From Acanthornis magna (Eukaryota > Chordata > Aves > Passeriformes > Acanthizidae), in NCBI GenBank assembly GCA_036785705.1, contig JAWUZG010000359.1, forward strand, positions 372,001-436,000: a DNA stretch of 64,000 nucleotides, read 5' to 3'. The notes beneath the pieces were generated by a model. That model had not been told where the DNA came from. It searched no databases and saw only the letters and a program-made list of their open reading frames with translations. Positions 23,679 to 35,110 of the stretch are shown in pieces. Positions within the stretch are counted from its first letter, which is position 1. Each line of letters opens with the position of its first letter. The position numbers and the translations under genes are program-made.

Positions 23679-23736
<58 letters not shown>
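23677..23736. repeat. (CA)n(GA)n dinucleotide repeat, left copy
   Basis: CA repeats pass directly into GA repeats. The mirror copy lies at 45746-45805 and appears to be of equal length. Confidence 0.95.
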
Positions 23737-23739
<3 letters not shown>

Positions 23740-25072
23740 TTCCTGGTTCATTTTTCTTTTGATTTCCTGGACTTTATTTGCTTTGTTGTTGCTTGTTTTT
23801 CCTTGGTGTGCCTTAACTGCTCGTTAAGCAACAGTTCATTGAATGTTGTCAATGAACTGTGTTGTGCTGTCGCTTGATATTCAGTCTGGTTTTTGCTGAT
23901 ACTCCTGCTGATGATTTTGAAAGTGATCTCAAACCCTCAGTTACAACCTTGGATGCAGGAAATTCAAAGAAATTCTTGGTGCTGCAGCCAAATTCTTTTG
24001 AGCAGAATGCACTTGAAATTAATGCACAGGGTACAAATTTGCTCGCCTTGGCTGCTCAGGGATGTGGTGCTAAATACCCCGCAGGAAATAATTAACCATG
24101 CTCTGAGTGCCTGGGGTGTGACCTGTGAAATCGTACACAGTGAATGAAAGAAAAAGGGATGGAAACAGCGATTTTTATCGGGAACATCTGTTACTATGAG
24201 AAATAGACTGATTGAGACTACTCCCCAAGCATGCACAAATGTGATAATGAGCCTTTTAATTAATAAAACAGGAAATCCTCTGGATGAGATAATTGAAAAT
24301 ATACAAGGCTAGGTGACCTTGGGGAGTGGAACGCCCAGAATCGAGATAAGAATCAAGAAAACCTGCCTATTAGCCTTTTGATACCACACGGTGGCTACAT
24401 GCCAGACTTAAAATTCCAGGAGGAGATGCAGAAATCCAAGCAACTATTAATGATTTGTTACCAGCAAGTCATTTTCTGTTTTGTTTTCAGCCCTGCTCTA
24501 GTAGCAAGTGAATTTGTGGTGTTAAATTCTGTACACCCACAGTATGGAGTGGCCTTACAAGTTGCTGGTTTTAACGTTTATCCAAGCAAAATGGATTATC
24601 TAATTTGTGATTCAGTCTTCTAGACTGGAGATTTCATTCTATGAATTTTCAAAGTATGTGCTGCAAGTTTTGGGGATGACAGAAAGCAAAAAGGTTGTTT
24701 GCAATAGTGTTGGAAACTGCAGTAAGCAGAACCTCCAGAGCGCAGGCTGGTGTGTGCTGTCTTTGGAGAAGAGCTGTTAGTGAGCGATGGGCAGAGCTAG
24801 CTGATTTCCTTCAAGGGAAAACTGGAGAGCAAAGTAACCAGGTGACCTCGACCTGGGAGATTGTCAAGCCGCGCCACTACAAGTGTATGGTACCAGTCAC
24901 ATCACAGACACAGAAAAACACCATTAAGTTCCCACATACAGCCGGGCACCTGGACTAAATCTTGACCTTCCATATGCCACACACTCACACAGAACAGCAT
25001 CTCTCAGTGCAGCTACCTGCTTCACTCTCCTGGTGCAGCCCTGCGCTTAGCTGATTGAGCCCTGCTCTTTTC

Positions 25073-25122
25073 ACACACCCATCCACGCACCCACCCACCC
25101 ACACACCCACACCCACACCCAC
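25073..25122. repeat. CACCC-rich simple repeat, left copy
   Basis: Short CCCA/CACCC repeats sit between several copies of a TTCACTCTC-TGGTGCA motif (about 25020-25175), a degenerate tandem arrangement. The mirror is at 44360-44409. Confidence 0.8.
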
Positions 25123-27229
25123 CAGCCTCTCTTGGTGCAGCTATGCGTTTCACTCTCTTGGTGCAACTACGCGCTCCACTGCCCAAGCCCTGTCTGGTCT
25201 TTGCGTCAATTTTTGTGCTCTGGGCATCCCATCATGCTCATTGCCATTAATGTTAATGTTCTGGAGGATGCCTGTGCACAAAAAATCTGAAACACAGTTG
25301 TGATTGGAAAGCAACTTAATCTTCTTAGTTGCTGTAGCCAATAGTACATACCAGCTCCTGGATTCTTGAAAAGCCGCTGAGCAGGAGAAAGAGATGGAGC
25401 ATGGTGCTCAGGGGGGAGGGGGAGGTCGGCTGTGCACCTTCAGGGTGTCCCCTGGACCCAAGAGGAATGCTTCATGTCCTCCTCTCCCCCTCCACCCCAG
25501 AACCCCACCTTATCTGTCCTCCTCCTGGAATGGTGGAATTTTTTCCAGTTACCATGTCATCTCACGCTTGGCCAGAGGGTGAGATGGGGCCACAATGGCT
25601 CGTGATAGCACCTCCATGCTAACAACAGCTCCGTTATGCATTGTACCACTTCCACAGGTTAACTTCCCATCGACTGCCAACACATTCTTTTTCTTTAGGG
25701 TCAAGTTCCAAGCAGTTAAACAAGAAAGTTTTCTTCATTGTCTTTTCTTCATTATCTCGTGAACGTGCACAACAGCACAGGACCAAATATGGCAGGGCTT
25801 TCGACATGAATTCAGTCCCAGACACAAGCAGTAAGCAGGTCTAGGTTACGGAATGGGCATGAAAGGGAATGCACAGCAAGGATGGTTTAGCAAGGCAAGA
25901 CAAGCGAGGGGTACGCTCATGGATTACTGGCAGATGGAAGCAGCCAGGAAAGACTGATTTGACTGGCCTTGGTCTCACCTGCACCAGCTCTAATCTGCAC
26001 CTAAAACACTGGGACTACCTGCTTTCCTTGCAATGCAGAAGAAGTGTCATCTTGGTCCCAGAGCCCAGAAGAGAAATGTGAATTGCCTGTCCAAAATGCC
26101 ATCCATGCAAGAATTGGTGCCAGACAAAAGCTGCCGGGACAGACGGGTCTGGCTTCACATGACCTCCTATGAGCTTCCTCTTACATGCTCCTGAAACACT
26201 GCGGGTATGTGAAGGCCTTGAAGGCTTCCTCAGGGAAGCAGGCAGGGCAAGACAAGTTGAAGAAATGCCCTGAAAAGAGGGGTCTTGAATTCCAGGTGGG
26301 GGAGGGGTGAGCAAGGTCCTGCAAGGCAAGTGAGGGCTTCGAGGGCAACACAAGGCAACTGCTGCATTTACAGGGCAAGGCAAGGCAAGGGAGAGGTAGG
26401 CAAGGCAATGAGAGTCCTAGAAGGAGAAGGGAAGGCAAGGCTGGAAGTTTGCAGGGTGTAAAGCGAAGGAAGCTCTCATTTGATTGTGGAGCGAATGGAC
26501 CTTTTCTAACTTAAGCACCAAGGTCTGAGCAACCTTTTCCTCCTGGCACATCTGTGCATGCGAGGTGCAGCCAGAAACTTCTCAGTTTAGATTCAGACTG
26601 CAAGCGGGACAGAGAATGTGACAGTGCAAATAGCTGGGAAGGAGAGCGCGTGGCATTGGCACGTTTTGACAGAAGCACTCGTCTGTGCGAGAAGGAGATG
26701 GACGTATGGGACTCTGGCAATGTGACAATACACTCAGCTGAGAAGCAAAGTGCAGAGCCTCAGTGCGTGCTCTGGAGAGGAAATGCTGCAAGGAAAGGGC
26801 AAGGGGGCGGGTCAGAGAAAGTGTTCTCTCGTGGCCCATTGAGCTGTTTGCAGTGGAACTGCTCTTCACTTTAAGGACTCTGCCATCCTGAGAGCCTGTG
26901 CTCACGTGTAGCTGAGAAGCGAAGTGAGAATCACCCGTATGTCTGGCAGAGTTTGTAAGCTGCAAGGGGAAACCAGGCCTGGCTCTTGGCTGTGGCACTT
27001 GTTGCAAGGAAGCAGCTGCTGGATGTTTTAAGCTTTTTGGGATCTGTGAGAATGAAAAACTACGCTGCTACCTAATGAAACGAATGATTGTTGACCATCT
27101 GGCAGATTCTAATTACATAAAGCAGGATGCGGACTTTCCCCCTTTCACCCCAGTAGTTTTGCCTTTTCATTGAGCAATCTTTTTGGAGGATACTGTGAGA
27201 TGCCTTGCCTTGAAAACTGGAAGTGCCCT
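25123..27229. other. Inner arm segment, unassigned, with GGCAA-type degenerate repeats
   Basis: No gene is recognised. Degenerate GGCAAGGCAAGG motifs occur at about 26220-26430. Every ORF compared between the arms here is identical in translation, on both strands and in overlapping frames. That shows near-perfect arm identity rather than coding. The stretch ends at the sharp loss of identity at 27229/27230. Confidence 0.6.
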
Positions 27230-27321
27230 TGTGTCCATGATACTCTCAGGGCTCAAGGCCCCACTGAACTCCCCAGTTTACAGACACGCAAGGAAAGCCC
27301 ACTGACAGTGCAGTGCTCCTG
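27230..27321. repeat. Diverged inner extension of the left arm
   Basis: These 92 bp pair with the reverse complement of 41727-41818 with about 12 mismatches (about 87% identity; coordinate sum 69048). The adjoining arm is above 99%. Relative to the right side, 434 bp is missing between this segment and the arm end at 27229. The junction shows short microhomology around TTGTGT. Confidence 0.8.
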
Positions 27322-27585
27322 CACTTCAGCTTCAACAAGCTTCAGTTTGTTTCCCCCCTAAACCTCTAATAATCACTGGCTGTCCTTCAAATCTCTTGGC
27401 ATTGCCATCAATTCAAGAGCCCTCCACTCTGCTGTCATTTAGAGTTTTTACAGTTTGTGAGGACCGGTTTTTGCAAAATATCTGAAGCTCCGCATGAGGT
27501 TGCCAGTCCTTTTGCGCCGCATCACTTGTCCTTGTGATGAGTTGTCTTGGGGATGAGTTGTCTTTGGGACCACATGGTGGTAGCA

Positions 27586-29510
27586 CTAAAAGGGAGAGAG
27601 GGAGAGAGAGGGAAGGAAAAGAAGCAAAGGAAACAAGGCAGAAAAAATTTTATGTTTATGAATCAATGTGAAGTTAGATTTCAGAATTTGGTGTGAAGCA
27701 ACTGAAGCTGAGCAAAAAAAAAAAAAGAAGTTACATTGTGTGATTTCAGTAAAATTACCAACACAAAAATTCATGTGATTACTGGTATAAGCTGCTACAT
27801 TTTCTACTCTGGTATTATTACAAACAGTTTTTAAACATAGACAACCTTTGCCAATATAGATTATGACAGTTTTAGGGTTAACTTCAGGATGAACTTCAAA
27901 GTGGCAAACTTTTTGGTCAGTGTCTAAACAAAAATCATGGTTACTTTCCCAGATGGTGTTACTTTCACAAACAATTCCTAGTTGCTCCCACACAATGCAG
28001 GATTCCAGGTCCACTGTTTGCCATCAATCATTCACCTTTTGGGCCCATGCTCTATGCTGGAAAGGATAGAATATAGTCCCATTGTGGTTCACTGTGGCCT
28101 AATGTGAAAACAGGATAAAGACAGGAAGTATTGTGAATGGTTGACACATAAGCCGTGACAGTGTTATTAACAGGATCATAGGTAAAATTTACCAACTTCT
28201 ACCAGGATTGGAGGTTCTTTTCAAAATTGTTAGCACTATCCTAAATGATTTTTCAGGTTTTTGTTAAATGCTGTTGCATTTTTGCTAAATCAAAAGTTGT
28301 AGCAGCTAATTTGTTGAATAATACCTCTGAATCAATGCTATTTAGAACCTCCAATCCAGTTGCCAAAACACCAGTTAGGTCTCTCGATATTGGCCTCCAG
28401 GAAGATCTACGTAACTAGCTGGTCCATCCTTCACAGGAAGTGCATAAAAAGGGAGAACAGGCAGGTTGAATTTCTGAGCTATTATTTTGCATCAGCAATT
28501 CAACCTTTCTGAGAGGCCATTCTGGTTTAATTAACATTTGTTGTTGGCCAGTGTTTCCAATTACAAAAGGTCCAACCTCATAAATCCTTGGTTGAAGTGT
28601 TAGTTTGGGAGGAATTGTAGGTATCAAATTTCTATTATGAATTTTTTTTTTAATATCTGGTGTTATTTTCTTTACACATGACCTTATGGGAGAATTTTAC
28701 TGTGTGAAATGTAACCAACAGTTCAAATTTTGGGTTCTGCACGGTAGGATAGGGCCATGTGGTCCCATAGCATAGCTGTTTGCTGGTTCAACAATGGATT
28801 CAGTCATTACTTGGCATTTGATATGAATGTCGTCACCTTGAGTAATGACAGACAAAAAGAGAAGCTGTTTTCTCACTGTTTAAAACAAGGGAAATTTCTC
28901 TGCCTTGGTGTGTAAGTATTGCAACAAGCCTTGGTTTGGTTACCACATTCATTTTGAATTTCTGAGTTCAACCTAATCATGTTGGTTGGGGTTTTGGGTC
29001 AGGTCTCCAATTGCACACCACAGAGAAAAAATTAACTATAGTAAAATTGAACCAGCAATCGCTTTGATTTTTTTTTTTTTTACAAGATTTGGTAACCTTT
29101 ACATTAATGTCACTCAGGTTCTCAGAAGTATTGTTGCCAGTAAATTTCTGGTGGCAACACAAGATCAAAGTATCTTGTCTAATACATTTCTAATCCTTAG
29201 TAGGATATACTTCTTCCAAAATGCCAGGGTGAATTTTGGATGTCATATTGAAATGTAAAAATTGCCAAAAACTGTAATAGAAGAGGACTTTCCATATTGA
29301 AAACCAGATTCCACTTTTCTGCATCCCACTTGAATTTTTTCATCAGTGATACCAGCTGGGGTTCTAACTGACTCATTTTTATCCCAGACCCACTCAGCTG
29401 AATGGTAAACTTTGTTATCATGCATTATGACTACAGCCAAATTTGGATGGCTGTCTTTGGGATAGTTTCTGAAAGAGCTAGAATATCCTATGAGGGTTGG
29501 AGACCAAGGC
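27586..29510 (-). pseudogene. Decayed retroviral env-like region
   Basis: Minus-strand fragments follow gag-pro-pol in the expected order. The surface-like part (29440-29197) is broken across two frames. The middle part is near 29168-28977. A transmembrane-subunit-like part contains a stretch at 28627-28415. A last ORF (28014-27586) is Cys-rich and bears N-glycosylation-type motifs (NNTR, NFTE). Frameshifts, stops and an A/T run break it repeatedly. Env assignment rests on position, Cys/Asn-glycan character and general resemblance. No 3' LTR is found beyond 27586. Confidence 0.55.
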
Positions 29511-29765
29511 CATTCAGTTTTATTTTGGTTACAGGTAGGAGCTGTAATGCAGAAAAGTACGACTAACTTAAAATTTTGTAGGCCATTTTCAGATTTGAGT
29601 CTTCAATTCTTATTCCTTTCTTCTGTAGAAATTCTTATCGTCCCATGGGGTTCTTCTGCAAAAACAAAATTTAAAAACTTGCCCTTTTTTAGGCAAAAAG
29701 GAATTAAAATGATGGAACAATCCAGGGGGTATTAATCCTATGTTCCTTTCTTGGGGTATTGGTGG

Positions 29766-30290
29766 CTATCCATGTATCATAATTGGATGAGCCCTTTTTC
29801 GAATAGATGTTATCAGTTCTGCCAAATTGGGGACTGCAGCAGTCAGAGGGTCAGTATTGGCATTTAGCCTTCGAAAATCAACTGTAAGTTGCCACTTCCC
29901 GTTAGGTTTTTTTACTGGCCATCCAGGGGAGTTGAAAGGAGAATGACTATTTATCACAACTCCCTGTTCTTTCATTTCTTGCGTAACTGGTTTTATACCT
30001 TCCTTAGCTCCCAAAGGAGGGGGATACTGCTTGACATGAGTGTTCTTGCTAAACGATAGTGGTGGAGCTTCTTGTAACAGTCTGATGCACAGTTGGGGTA
30101 TCCCAAAAGACCACAGTAGTCCTTCTGTATCCTCCCACTGTCTTCCCTTCAGGACATCTATCCTTAACAAGTTCAAAGGAATATTGCCAGTCACCATTAC
30201 AAGAGTAATTGAGCTCTCTTCCCCCGGCAGGGTTAATTTTACTGCAGCAACATTCATGACTTCTGTTGATCCCAAAGCGTTTAGCACGGA
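29766..30290 (-). pseudogene. Retroviral pol: start of reverse transcriptase, truncated
   Basis: In the minus-strand frame a protease tail is followed by a typical RT N-terminus. The visible motifs are HSPFNSPGWPVKKPNGKW and LTVDFRRLN, then a TAAVPN-like segment. The frame runs out at about 29766, just after the residues HPIM. The catalytic YxDD region, RNase H and integrase are absent, so a large internal deletion joins RT directly to env-like sequence. It is in the same frame as the upstream protease segment, separated by a single in-frame TGA. Confidence 0.85.
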
Positions 30291-30650
30291 TAGATTTTGC
30301 TTTAAGGGAGCAACTCCATACTTCTTGGCATCCTCCTCAGTCCGGGCAGAAATCTGTGTACCTGTATCAATTCAAAAGGTCACTGGTGCTTGTTTAGGTC
30401 CCATGATAGCAGTGATTAACACATCTCCTTTTTCTGTTTTAGTGAGCTGTCGAATAGAAATCCTTTCTCCATTTCCCCGCCCACCACTAGGAAACGGAGA
30501 GTCTAGTTTCCCTGTTTGGGGGGGAAAAGTTTGCTTTGATGTTTTGTCTGCACCGTCAATGAAAGGGGGGGCAGAAGCCGTGGCGGGTGCACTTTCTTTC
30601 ACCGGTTTTGGCGCACACCACCGGTTTGCTCAATTGATCTCAAGGTAAGC
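30291..30650 (-). pseudogene. Retroviral protease
   Basis: The minus-strand frame contains the aspartic protease signature with DTG in the order IDTGTQISA, preceded by a conserved ITAIMGPKQAPVTF stretch. An in-frame TGA stop falls immediately before the active-site segment, between the ORFs ending at 30372 and starting at 30287. The remaining flap-region sequence continues in the same frame. The gene is inactive as it stands. Confidence 0.8.
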
Positions 30651-30899
30651 CATCCATTAAATCTTTAGGAATTCCTTTTTTAAGCCTAAACACCACCAAT
30701 CAAGCTGGACCAAAAGCGAATTACGTTGTGACTGCTCTTTGGCAACATCTGCAGTTCTACTGGGATGGGGGAGTGCATTTTGAACTCCTACATGTTGGAT
30801 GCCACTTGATCTTTCTTCTAAAGGCTTGACAAGATAGTATTTTCTACCTTAATCAATTAATTCTTGTGCTACCTCCCCCCATGTCCAGACTTTAGCTCT

Positions 30900-32138
30900 A
30901 GGGTGAGGTCTGTTACCTAGTGGGGCTGGTGTTGAAAAGTCAGAGGAATTTCCCTAAGAGTCTGTAACAGTACTGCCTGTATTTTTGCTATTATCACTTC
31001 CGCGCATAAAATTCTCCAACTTTTCCACAGGACTTATTGATGCTGTGGTTCTCTGGAGACTTATCCCTGTGGCTTTAAGTGACTTGGGGAGCCCCCTTAT
31101 TAAGGGAGTCATCATTTCAGGGTTAACAGGCAACAGCATTGTTGATTCGCATCCGGGAATTAATTTTCTCTCATGTATCATTTGTAGGCAAGCAGCTTTG
31201 TGTATACTTCCTAGTAATTGGTCAACTGTGCCTCTTATTGCCAAGGGGTCTCCCCTATCCAGAGGGTTTAACCCTCCAGCCCAGTAAGCAGCACGCTGAG
31301 TTAAGGACCATGGGCCCCAGCAATCGCCTGGTGGTAAGAAAAGTCCGTGGCCCCAGCAACCCTCAGCTTCCTTTTCGCTCCGTTGAATTTAGTCATCCCC
31401 AGTTAAAGACACACGCCACACATATTCTGTTTCAGATTCTTTGATAAGACGGCCATATTCCTTTCTTAACTTTGCCAGTTGCATGGCAGAAGAGGGCGTT
31501 TCCTTGGTACTCATATGGGGGTCTGTATCTTCATCATTAAGAGAAGAAAATTCTGTTTTGGTTAAGGGTCCTAAATGAGGGAGATTTTTATCAAGTTTTC
31601 TCATCTCTTCCAATTCCCTTTGTGGATACATCAGGTTAATTTGGCGGGTAAGCCTTTCCTCAGGTTCTGATGATACTATATCCTGTGAACTAGTGTTCTG
31701 TGAATTAGTGGTACTGGTAATACAATTTACTTCAAGAGCAACTCTTAATGGATGGATTTCTTCCTCCTCGCACTTCAATTCCTTTTCTAGATTGGAAATT
31801 GTTGCTTGGTGACAGTACACCAGGTTTTCTAGGGATTCCATGGTTTTTTCTTCATTACTACGCTGCCTAAGATGGTCTTGAACAGCTGCAACCACGCTGG
31901 CACCCAAAACACAGCAGACTATTGCCCTGGCTTTTCCTGGCACTAAAAACTTAACCTTAGCCTCATTTTGCCATCAAGAAATTCAGTCCATTATACTCTG
32001 CAAATTTTTCCAATTGTCTCGAGCCCAGTCTTCCCCAATAGGAGAGGGTGGAGCACCATATTTAGCCAAAAATGCAAAAACTAAATCTCTATCATTAATC
32101 AACTGAGAATCTCTATTCTCCTGTTTTTCAGTCATCAT
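30900..32138 (-). pseudogene. Retroviral gag polyprotein relic
   Basis: The probable start is an ATG pair at 32136-32138, 440 bp downstream of the primer-binding site on the minus strand. Two stops fall early, just upstream of 31943. A 184-codon open stretch (31943-31389) then holds a predicted coiled coil rich in Glu and Lys and ends in EYVWRVSLTGDD, a motif I associate with avian endogenous retroviral Gag. After another stop the capsid-like part (31244-30954) contains MTPLIRGLPKSLKATG. The C-terminal part up to protease is broken and I see no intact CCHC zinc knuckle. Confidence 0.8.
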
Positions 32139-32159
32139 TTTCCCTATGCTGACTCAGAA

Positions 32160-32420
32160 ACAAAACATTCTCCAAAAACAGTCTCAGAAACAACAACAAC
32201 AAGTACCTCAAATTCACTTCAGAAAATTAGGCCCCAAAACCAATCTTCACTTGAGAAAGACAGGCCTCAAAAACAACTTCAGAAACAACAACAAGCAACC
32301 CAAATTCAGTTGAGAAAGTTAGGCCCCAAAAACAATCTCCACTTGAGAAAGTCAGGCCTCAAAAACAACCTCAGAAACAACAAGAAAAAAGAACCAACAC
32401 AAAATTACTTGAGAAAGTTA
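32160..32420 (-). repeat. Tandem repeat in the retroviral leader, about 92-bp period, three units
   Basis: Three related units start at about 32185, 32276 and 32368. Each has an AGAAACAACAACAA-type segment followed by TTGAGAAAGTTAGGCCCC or a variant. They lie between the primer-binding site and gag. Confidence 0.75.
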
Positions 32421-32576
32421 GGCACTTGCCAACGGCCACTTGTACTCTTCCTCAAGTAGCTAACAAAAAAATTCAACTCCCTTTTTTTTTTTTTCATTTT
32501 ACATTCCAATAGCCAGAGTCCCAATAGAGTCCTCAAAAAAGGAGTTTGGAGGGCTTTTACCCCTCTGGTTCTATCA

Positions 32577-32596
32577 GGATCCTGTCCGTGATGCCA
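32577..32596 (-). other. Candidate retroviral primer-binding site
   Basis: On the minus strand TGGCATCACGGACAGGATCC starts 6 bases after the LTR end (...GTGACA, then TTAAAT). Position and the TGG start are those of a tRNA primer-binding site. I could not assign the primer tRNA with confidence. Confidence 0.65.
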
Positions 32597-32602
32597 ATTT
32601 AA

Positions 32603-33717
32603 TGTCACGGCCCGCTCATAAGCGGATGCGTGATGGTTCATTTCAGCCATGATCTCAGAGTGCAAAACCAAAGATAGGATAGCAAAAGTAATTCAACAAG
32701 TCAAGGGAGTTAAATTTCAATCCAAAGAGAAACTCTATCTATTGTGCCCGTAAAGCAGCTTGCGATAGAAAGAGAGAGAGAAAATAAAGGAAAAGATAGG
32801 AAGGAAAGGGAGGAAAAAGGAAAAGGTCCACAGAGGTCCAGCATCTCTGGGGGTCCCAGTCCAGAAGGCGTTCCTCTGCCTCTGTCTTCGGTCGATGTGA
32901 TTTCACGGTGGCGAAGATCTTCAGAGTTCAGTTGTTCCAGAGCTATCTTTTATGTTAGTCCATACACCTGGTCCCCCCTTGTGACCTGCCTTTGCTCCCC
33001 CTTAATTCTTGTGGAGATATGCCAAACTCTACCTGGCAGGCCACACATGCCAAGAGAGGAGTGTCTGAGGCGCGGTCGGCTTTGGAGGCAGAGAGTCTGT
33101 GGTCTCGTGCTCTATGGATCTTTTACAATGGTAGGGACTTGGGGACAGGTGGAAAGCCTTCCTTCCGTACCAACTTTAGCAGGCACAGCATTCTTTGCCT
33201 AAGTCCTGCACCTGTGGTTTCTGATGAGAAATGTTGAGACAGAACTCGATTCTTTGACCGATTCTTACACAGGGTCACTGGACACACTGCACGGTCAGAG
33301 CTGCTCTGCCAGTTGGTGGCGGCTGGGTCAGCTTTCCGACCGAGGGGTGAGAAGCACCGAGCACAGCAGGACGAGCTGGCGGCCAGGGGAGTCGGGCATG
33401 TGGGACTGGAGATCTGGGCTCTGAGCCACCGAGTAGCCCCTGGGAGGAGAGATATTAACATCAAGGCTTCTCTCATTAGGAAATCAAGTTCCGTAAGGAA
33501 TAATAAAAGGCACTCCAATATGGAGAATGTGTTGCAATACTTTGAAACTGCACCGACTCTTCGGGATACCTCCAGGGGAAGAGCGCAGCTTTCAAGCGGG
33601 GGGAGGACAAGCCAAAGGCGAAGCAGCCGCGGTGGGGGAGTCGGCTGTTGGGGTGGTAACTGCAGACATGAGTCCTGAACTGAGCGCTACGTCATTAGTA
33701 ATTTTTCGGTTATTTCA
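32603..33717 (-). mobile_element. Retroviral LTR of the spacer provirus (right end tentative)
   Basis: The 3' end on the minus strand is well placed: it ends in CGTGACA at 32603, next to the primer-binding site. The 5' end is proposed at 33717, where TGAAATAACC follows a polypurine tract (minus strand AGAAAAGGGGA, 33718-33728). A TATA-like ATAAAAGATAG on the minus strand near 32946-32956 would fit a promoter about 770 bp into the LTR. No second copy of this LTR is found downstream of env, so the provirus is truncated there. Confidence 0.5.
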
Positions 33718-34397
33718 TCCCCTTTTCTGTAGCTGCCTCCCACAACTTGACAAAAGAAGCAGTCTGCATATCCTTTCTCTTCCCGCTTTCTTCTACTTCT
33801 TTTTAAGGCGTCCTGCACCACCCTCCAATTATTCGTCAAAGATTTGGCAGTTTCATAGCCCCGGGAAGCAGAGTCAAAGATAAGTTGTCCCGCTCGCTTC
33901 CAGATCATCACAGCAAAGGCATTTCCAGAGCCAACCTCTAAGCCCAGGCTCCTATGCCACAACAGCAGGGTCCTCAACAAGGCCCTCCATGCAAACAGCA
34001 CAGTCTTTTCCTGGCTAGACAAATGATACCCCATATCTGGGGTGTCCCCAGCGGCTCGCCTGCATTCCAGGTGTCTAAAAATCTGGTTGGGACCTGAGCA
34101 GAATCCTCCCCTCTCACGCTTCCCTGGGCTCCATCTCCGCAGTGCGTCATCCACCGCTCTTTGTGCTATGCCGTCCACTGCAGCTGACGATTCACCGATC
34201 ATTACCCGAAGCTGTTGTATCACTTCGTGGTCACTGGATGTCATTGTTGAGACGGAGGTGACACGTAAAAAACCACAACAGCTTCTGGTCAAAGAAAGTT
34301 TGGGAGATTTGAACTGCATAAGCTTTTCATCAATTCTTTTTTGCATCAGATTGGCTATGAAATGGCTCATCTGAGATGACTTGGTTGAGGGTTCCAA
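33687..34397 (-). CDS. Intact 236-codon ORF of unknown function beside the LTR
   Basis: This is the longest ORF of ordinary composition in the spacer. It is Arg/Lys-rich with a central hydrophobic stretch (FAWRALLRTLLLWHRSLGLE) and a basic run KRSRRKREEKG near the C-terminus. The upstream ATG is at 34397, and an internal ATG (34244, residue 52) is an equally good start. The 3' end reads through the putative polypurine tract and about 31 bp into the proposed LTR. That is the arrangement of 3' accessory genes such as nef-like or bel-like ORFs, but no similarity to those is claimed. It may belong to a second, mostly lost provirus, or be chance. Confidence 0.4.
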   Translation of the reverse strand: MEPSTKSSQMSHFIANLMQKRIDEKLMQFKSPKLSLTRSCCGFLRVTSVSTMTSSDHEVIQQLRVMIGESSAAVDGIAQRAVDDALRRWSPGKRERGGFCSGPNQIFRHLECRRAAGDTPDMGYHLSSQEKTVLFAWRALLRTLLLWHRSLGLEVGSGNAFAVMIWKRAGQLIFDSASRGYETAKSLTNNWRVVQDALKRSRRKREEKGYADCFFCQVVGGSYRKGDEITEKLLMT

Positions 34398-34915
34398 AAG
34401 CCTGTAAGCAGGTATTGAAAGTCATTGCTGTACATTTGGTAACTTGTGATAGAGCCAGCCCCTCGGCAAGTTACTACCAACGAGTTTGTGCTGCAGAGCA
34501 TCATCTGCATTTCTTTGCATTACCTTTGTGTCTGGATGTCCCTGAATGTATTGCAGGGCATTGCCCAGCTTTGTAGTAAGTGCCAATTCATGGCCCAAGA
34601 AGCCAGAAGGGAAGTATATGGGGGAGACTGAAGACCTTTCTTGCTCTTTTCATATGCAGAATGAAAGATGGTTGGAGCGAGCATCAATTATGTACTCAAG
34701 TCACCACGTTGTCTCCATGGAAATGAGTCTAGACTTCCTATGGGCTGCTGAGAAAGTAAGAATTTTGTTTGACAGAAAAATTCATCCTTTTGACATTGGT
34801 TTCCCTTGTAATGAATGAGGGAAAACAACTGATCAGAAATTTCTTATGGGTAAGGAAGAAAGACAAAGTTGAAGATTGGGAGAAACATAGGAAGATGATA
34901 AAATAGGCAGGAAAA

Positions 34916-34916
<1 letters not shown>

Positions 34917-34952
<36 letters not shown>
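34917..34952. repeat. (GA)n tract
   Basis: AGAGAGAGACAGAGAGAGAG and continuing GA repeats. Confidence 0.9.
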
Positions 34953-35110
34953 AGTAGGTTGGGGCATTTGTATGAAAGGGGGAAAAATCAAAGTGGTTTT
35001 TCCTCTGCGTGGTTTAGCTCCTTCAACTGACATACTGTTTTAAATAAGTTCCAATTACGAAACACTTGTCTTTTCTTTATGCTTGTGACCCAGAATGCTA
35101 TTTTTAGAAC

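Larger units (their letters stand above)
22815..25021. mobile_element. 2.2-kb segment bounded by 143-bp inverted repeats, left copy
   Basis: Positions 22815-22957 and 24879-25021 are reverse complements over 143 bp without gaps, differing at about 13 positions (about 91% identity). The bounded interior is about 1.9 kb with short ORFs and no transposase motif that I can see. This could be a non-autonomous foldback or DNA-transposon-like element, or an unrelated local inversion. No clear target-site duplication flanks the ends. In the right arm one terminal repeat is truncated. Confidence 0.5.
4436..27229 (+). repeat. Left arm of giant inverted repeat (palindrome), about 22.8 kb visible
   Basis: This stretch reads as the reverse complement of 42253-64000 along its whole length. 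Paired ORF-sized blocks have coordinate sums that stay constant between a few indels: 69482 inside, then 68868, 68483, 68437-68439, 68428, 68426, and 68436-68437 outside. The inner boundary is exact to a few bases: both copies share the sequence through AAGTGCCCT (ending at 27229) and then differ. Spot comparisons give about 99.9% identity for 22.9-27.2 kb and about 99-99.5% further out. Extra left-arm material includes a nested palindrome near 22.2 kb and a CGCACCC minisatellite near 20.6 kb. The arm carries no recognisable host gene. Confidence 0.97.
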
